Shown here in pieces: positions 7,237 through 8,040 of a stretch of DNA of 8,040 bases (positions within the stretch are counted from its first letter, which is position 1; every line of letters starts with the position of its first letter). This DNA comes from Sedimenticola sp. (GTDB lineage Bacteria > Pseudomonadota > Gammaproteobacteria > Chromatiales > Chromatiaceae). The DNA lies in assembly GCA_027038775.1 (NCBI GenBank), contig JALWGP010000316.1, positions 1 through 8,040 on the forward strand, in the 5' to 3' direction. A program made the position numbers and the translations under genes. The notes under the pieces are model-generated. The model was given only the letters and a program-made list of their open reading frames with translations. It made no database searches and had not been told where the DNA came from.

Positions 7237-7237
7237 T
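7229..7237 (+). promoter_or_regulatory. Candidate extended -10 upstream of sppA
   Basis: TGCTATGAT fits an extended -10 (TG-n-TATAAT, 5 of 6 in the hexamer). It spans the menA stop and would start transcription about 30 nt before the sppA ATG. No convincing -35 is seen, which extended -10 promoters can do without. Confidence 0.35.
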
Positions 7238-7273
7238 GCCCTTCAACCCGTCTTCCGTTTCTGGTGGTTTGCC

Positions 7274-8040
7274 ATGAGGGGATTTCTCAAGCAGGTGCTG
7301 GCCGGCCTGGTGGCGCTGTCGCTCTTCTTCTTCCTGGGGCTGCTCTTCCTGGGCATGATCCTGGGCACCCAGGAGATGGCGCCCCCCATCGAGAAGAAGA
7401 CCCTCCTCACCCTCGATCTCCAGGTGCCCATTGCCGACCGGCCGCCTGTGGAGCGTTTTGCCGACCTCTTCGACGACGCACTGCAGGGCCGTGCGCACGG
7501 CACCTACACCCTGCGCGAGGTGGTCACCGCCATCGACGAGGCCGCCGGCGACGGGCGCATCAGCGGCCTCTTCATCAAGGGCAGCGTGGTGCGCGACGGC
7601 TACCGCTCGGGGTGGGCCGCCCTGCGCGAGGTGCGTGGCGCCATCGAGCGCTTCCGCGCCAGCGGCAAGCCAGTGGTCACCTGGCAGGAGAACCTGGACG
7701 AGGCCACCCTCTACGTGGTCTCGCCGGCGGACCGCATCGTGCTGCACCCCCTGGGACTGGTGGAGTTCAACGGCCTGGCGGCCGAGGTACTCTACTTCCA
7801 CGACGCCTTCGAGAAGTACGGCATCGGCGTCCAGGCGGTACGCGCCGGCAGGTACAAGTCGGCGGTGGAGCCCTTCCTTGCCAGCCGCATGAGCGATGAG
7901 AACCGGGAGCAGCTCACGGCCCTGCTCGACGACTTCTCCGCGGAGATGACCGGTGCCATCGCCGCCAGCCGTGGCATCGGCAAGCGGCGCCTGCAGGTCG
8001 TCTCCCGCGGGGAAGGGGTGCTGGCGGCGATGGCACCGGT
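7274..8040 (+). CDS. sppA: Signal peptide peptidase SppA, N-terminal part (3' partial)
   Basis: An inner-membrane serine/lysine protease that breaks down signal peptides left after protein export. The frame is open from ATG 7274 to the window edge, giving 255 residues. Residues about 8-31 form a membrane anchor; the rest should face the periplasm. The domain follows the N-terminal half of long, E. coli-type SppA: GRISGLFIKG, FRASGKPVVTWQEN, ATLYVVSPADRI, and RAGRYKSAVEPF with K195, the counterpart of the catalytic Lys209 of E. coli. The nucleophile Ser lies in the C-terminal half, beyond the edge. The long class is thus likely (about 600 residues) but its length cannot be confirmed. GGTGG (7263-7267) sits 6 nt before the ATG. 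The 37-bp gap from menA contains a possible promoter and no hairpin. No functional link with menaquinone is evident. Confidence 0.92.
   Translation, partial: MRGFLKQVLAGLVALSLFFFLGLLFLGMILGTQEMAPPIEKKTLLTLDLQVPIADRPPVERFADLFDDALQGRAHGTYTLREVVTAIDEAAGDGRISGLFIKGSVVRDGYRSGWAALREVRGAIERFRASGKPVVTWQENLDEATLYVVSPADRIVLHPLGLVEFNGLAAEVLYFHDAFEKYGIGVQAVRAGRYKSAVEPFLASRMSDENREQLTALLDDFSAEMTGAIAASRGIGKRRLQVVSRGEGVLAAMAP

Noticed and set aside
7237..7273. Possible terminator between menA and sppA
   Set aside because: No stem-loop followed by a T-run is present in these 37 bases.

Overview
The window is a very GC-rich, densely packed stretch in which every supported gene lies on the + strand. Protein types (NosF/NosL/NosY-like copper-maturation proteins, the classical MenF-D-B-A menaquinone enzymes, SppA) and Shine-Dalgarno use point to a Gram-negative respiring bacterium. 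A gammaproteobacterium of the sulfur-oxidising or denitrifying kind is my best guess. That taxonomy is inferred from general resemblance; no marker gene is present.

Layout. (1) Bases 1-2477 hold a copper/ABC block: the 3' part of a NosF-like ATPase, a NosL-like lipoprotein with a CxxCxM motif, a NosY-like permease, and a small membrane-anchored Cys/Met protein that I recognise only as FixH/YtkA-like. (2) Bases 2479-7236 hold a menaquinone block: isochorismate synthase (menF), SEPHCHC synthase (menD), dihydroxynaphthoyl-CoA synthase (menB) and dihydroxynaphthoate prenyltransferase (menA). (3) From 7274 to the window end lies the N-terminal part of a signal peptide peptidase, sppA, cut by the window edge.

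How they work together. The first six genes overlap or nearly touch (14, 4 and 1 bp overlaps, a 1 bp gap, a 4 bp overlap). The copper block and the start of the menaquinone pathway therefore look co-transcribed and translationally coupled. The only gaps are 35 bp before menB and 37 bp before sppA. Each has a -10-like box at or over the preceding stop codon, so secondary promoters are possible. MenF and MenD carry chorismate to SEPHCHC; MenB and MenA carry o-succinylbenzoyl-CoA to demethylmenaquinone. The intermediate steps (MenH, MenC, MenE), the thioesterase and the final methyltransferase are not in the window. The most interesting point is the seamless join between a Nos-type copper-delivery cassette in an unusual gene order (F-L-Y-small protein) and a menaquinone operon. 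It suggests a respiratory module in which a copper enzyme and its quinone pool are made together, though the copper enzyme itself is not visible.

No RNA genes, CRISPR arrays, insertion sequences or convincing terminators were seen. No gene-free stretch exceeds 40 bases.
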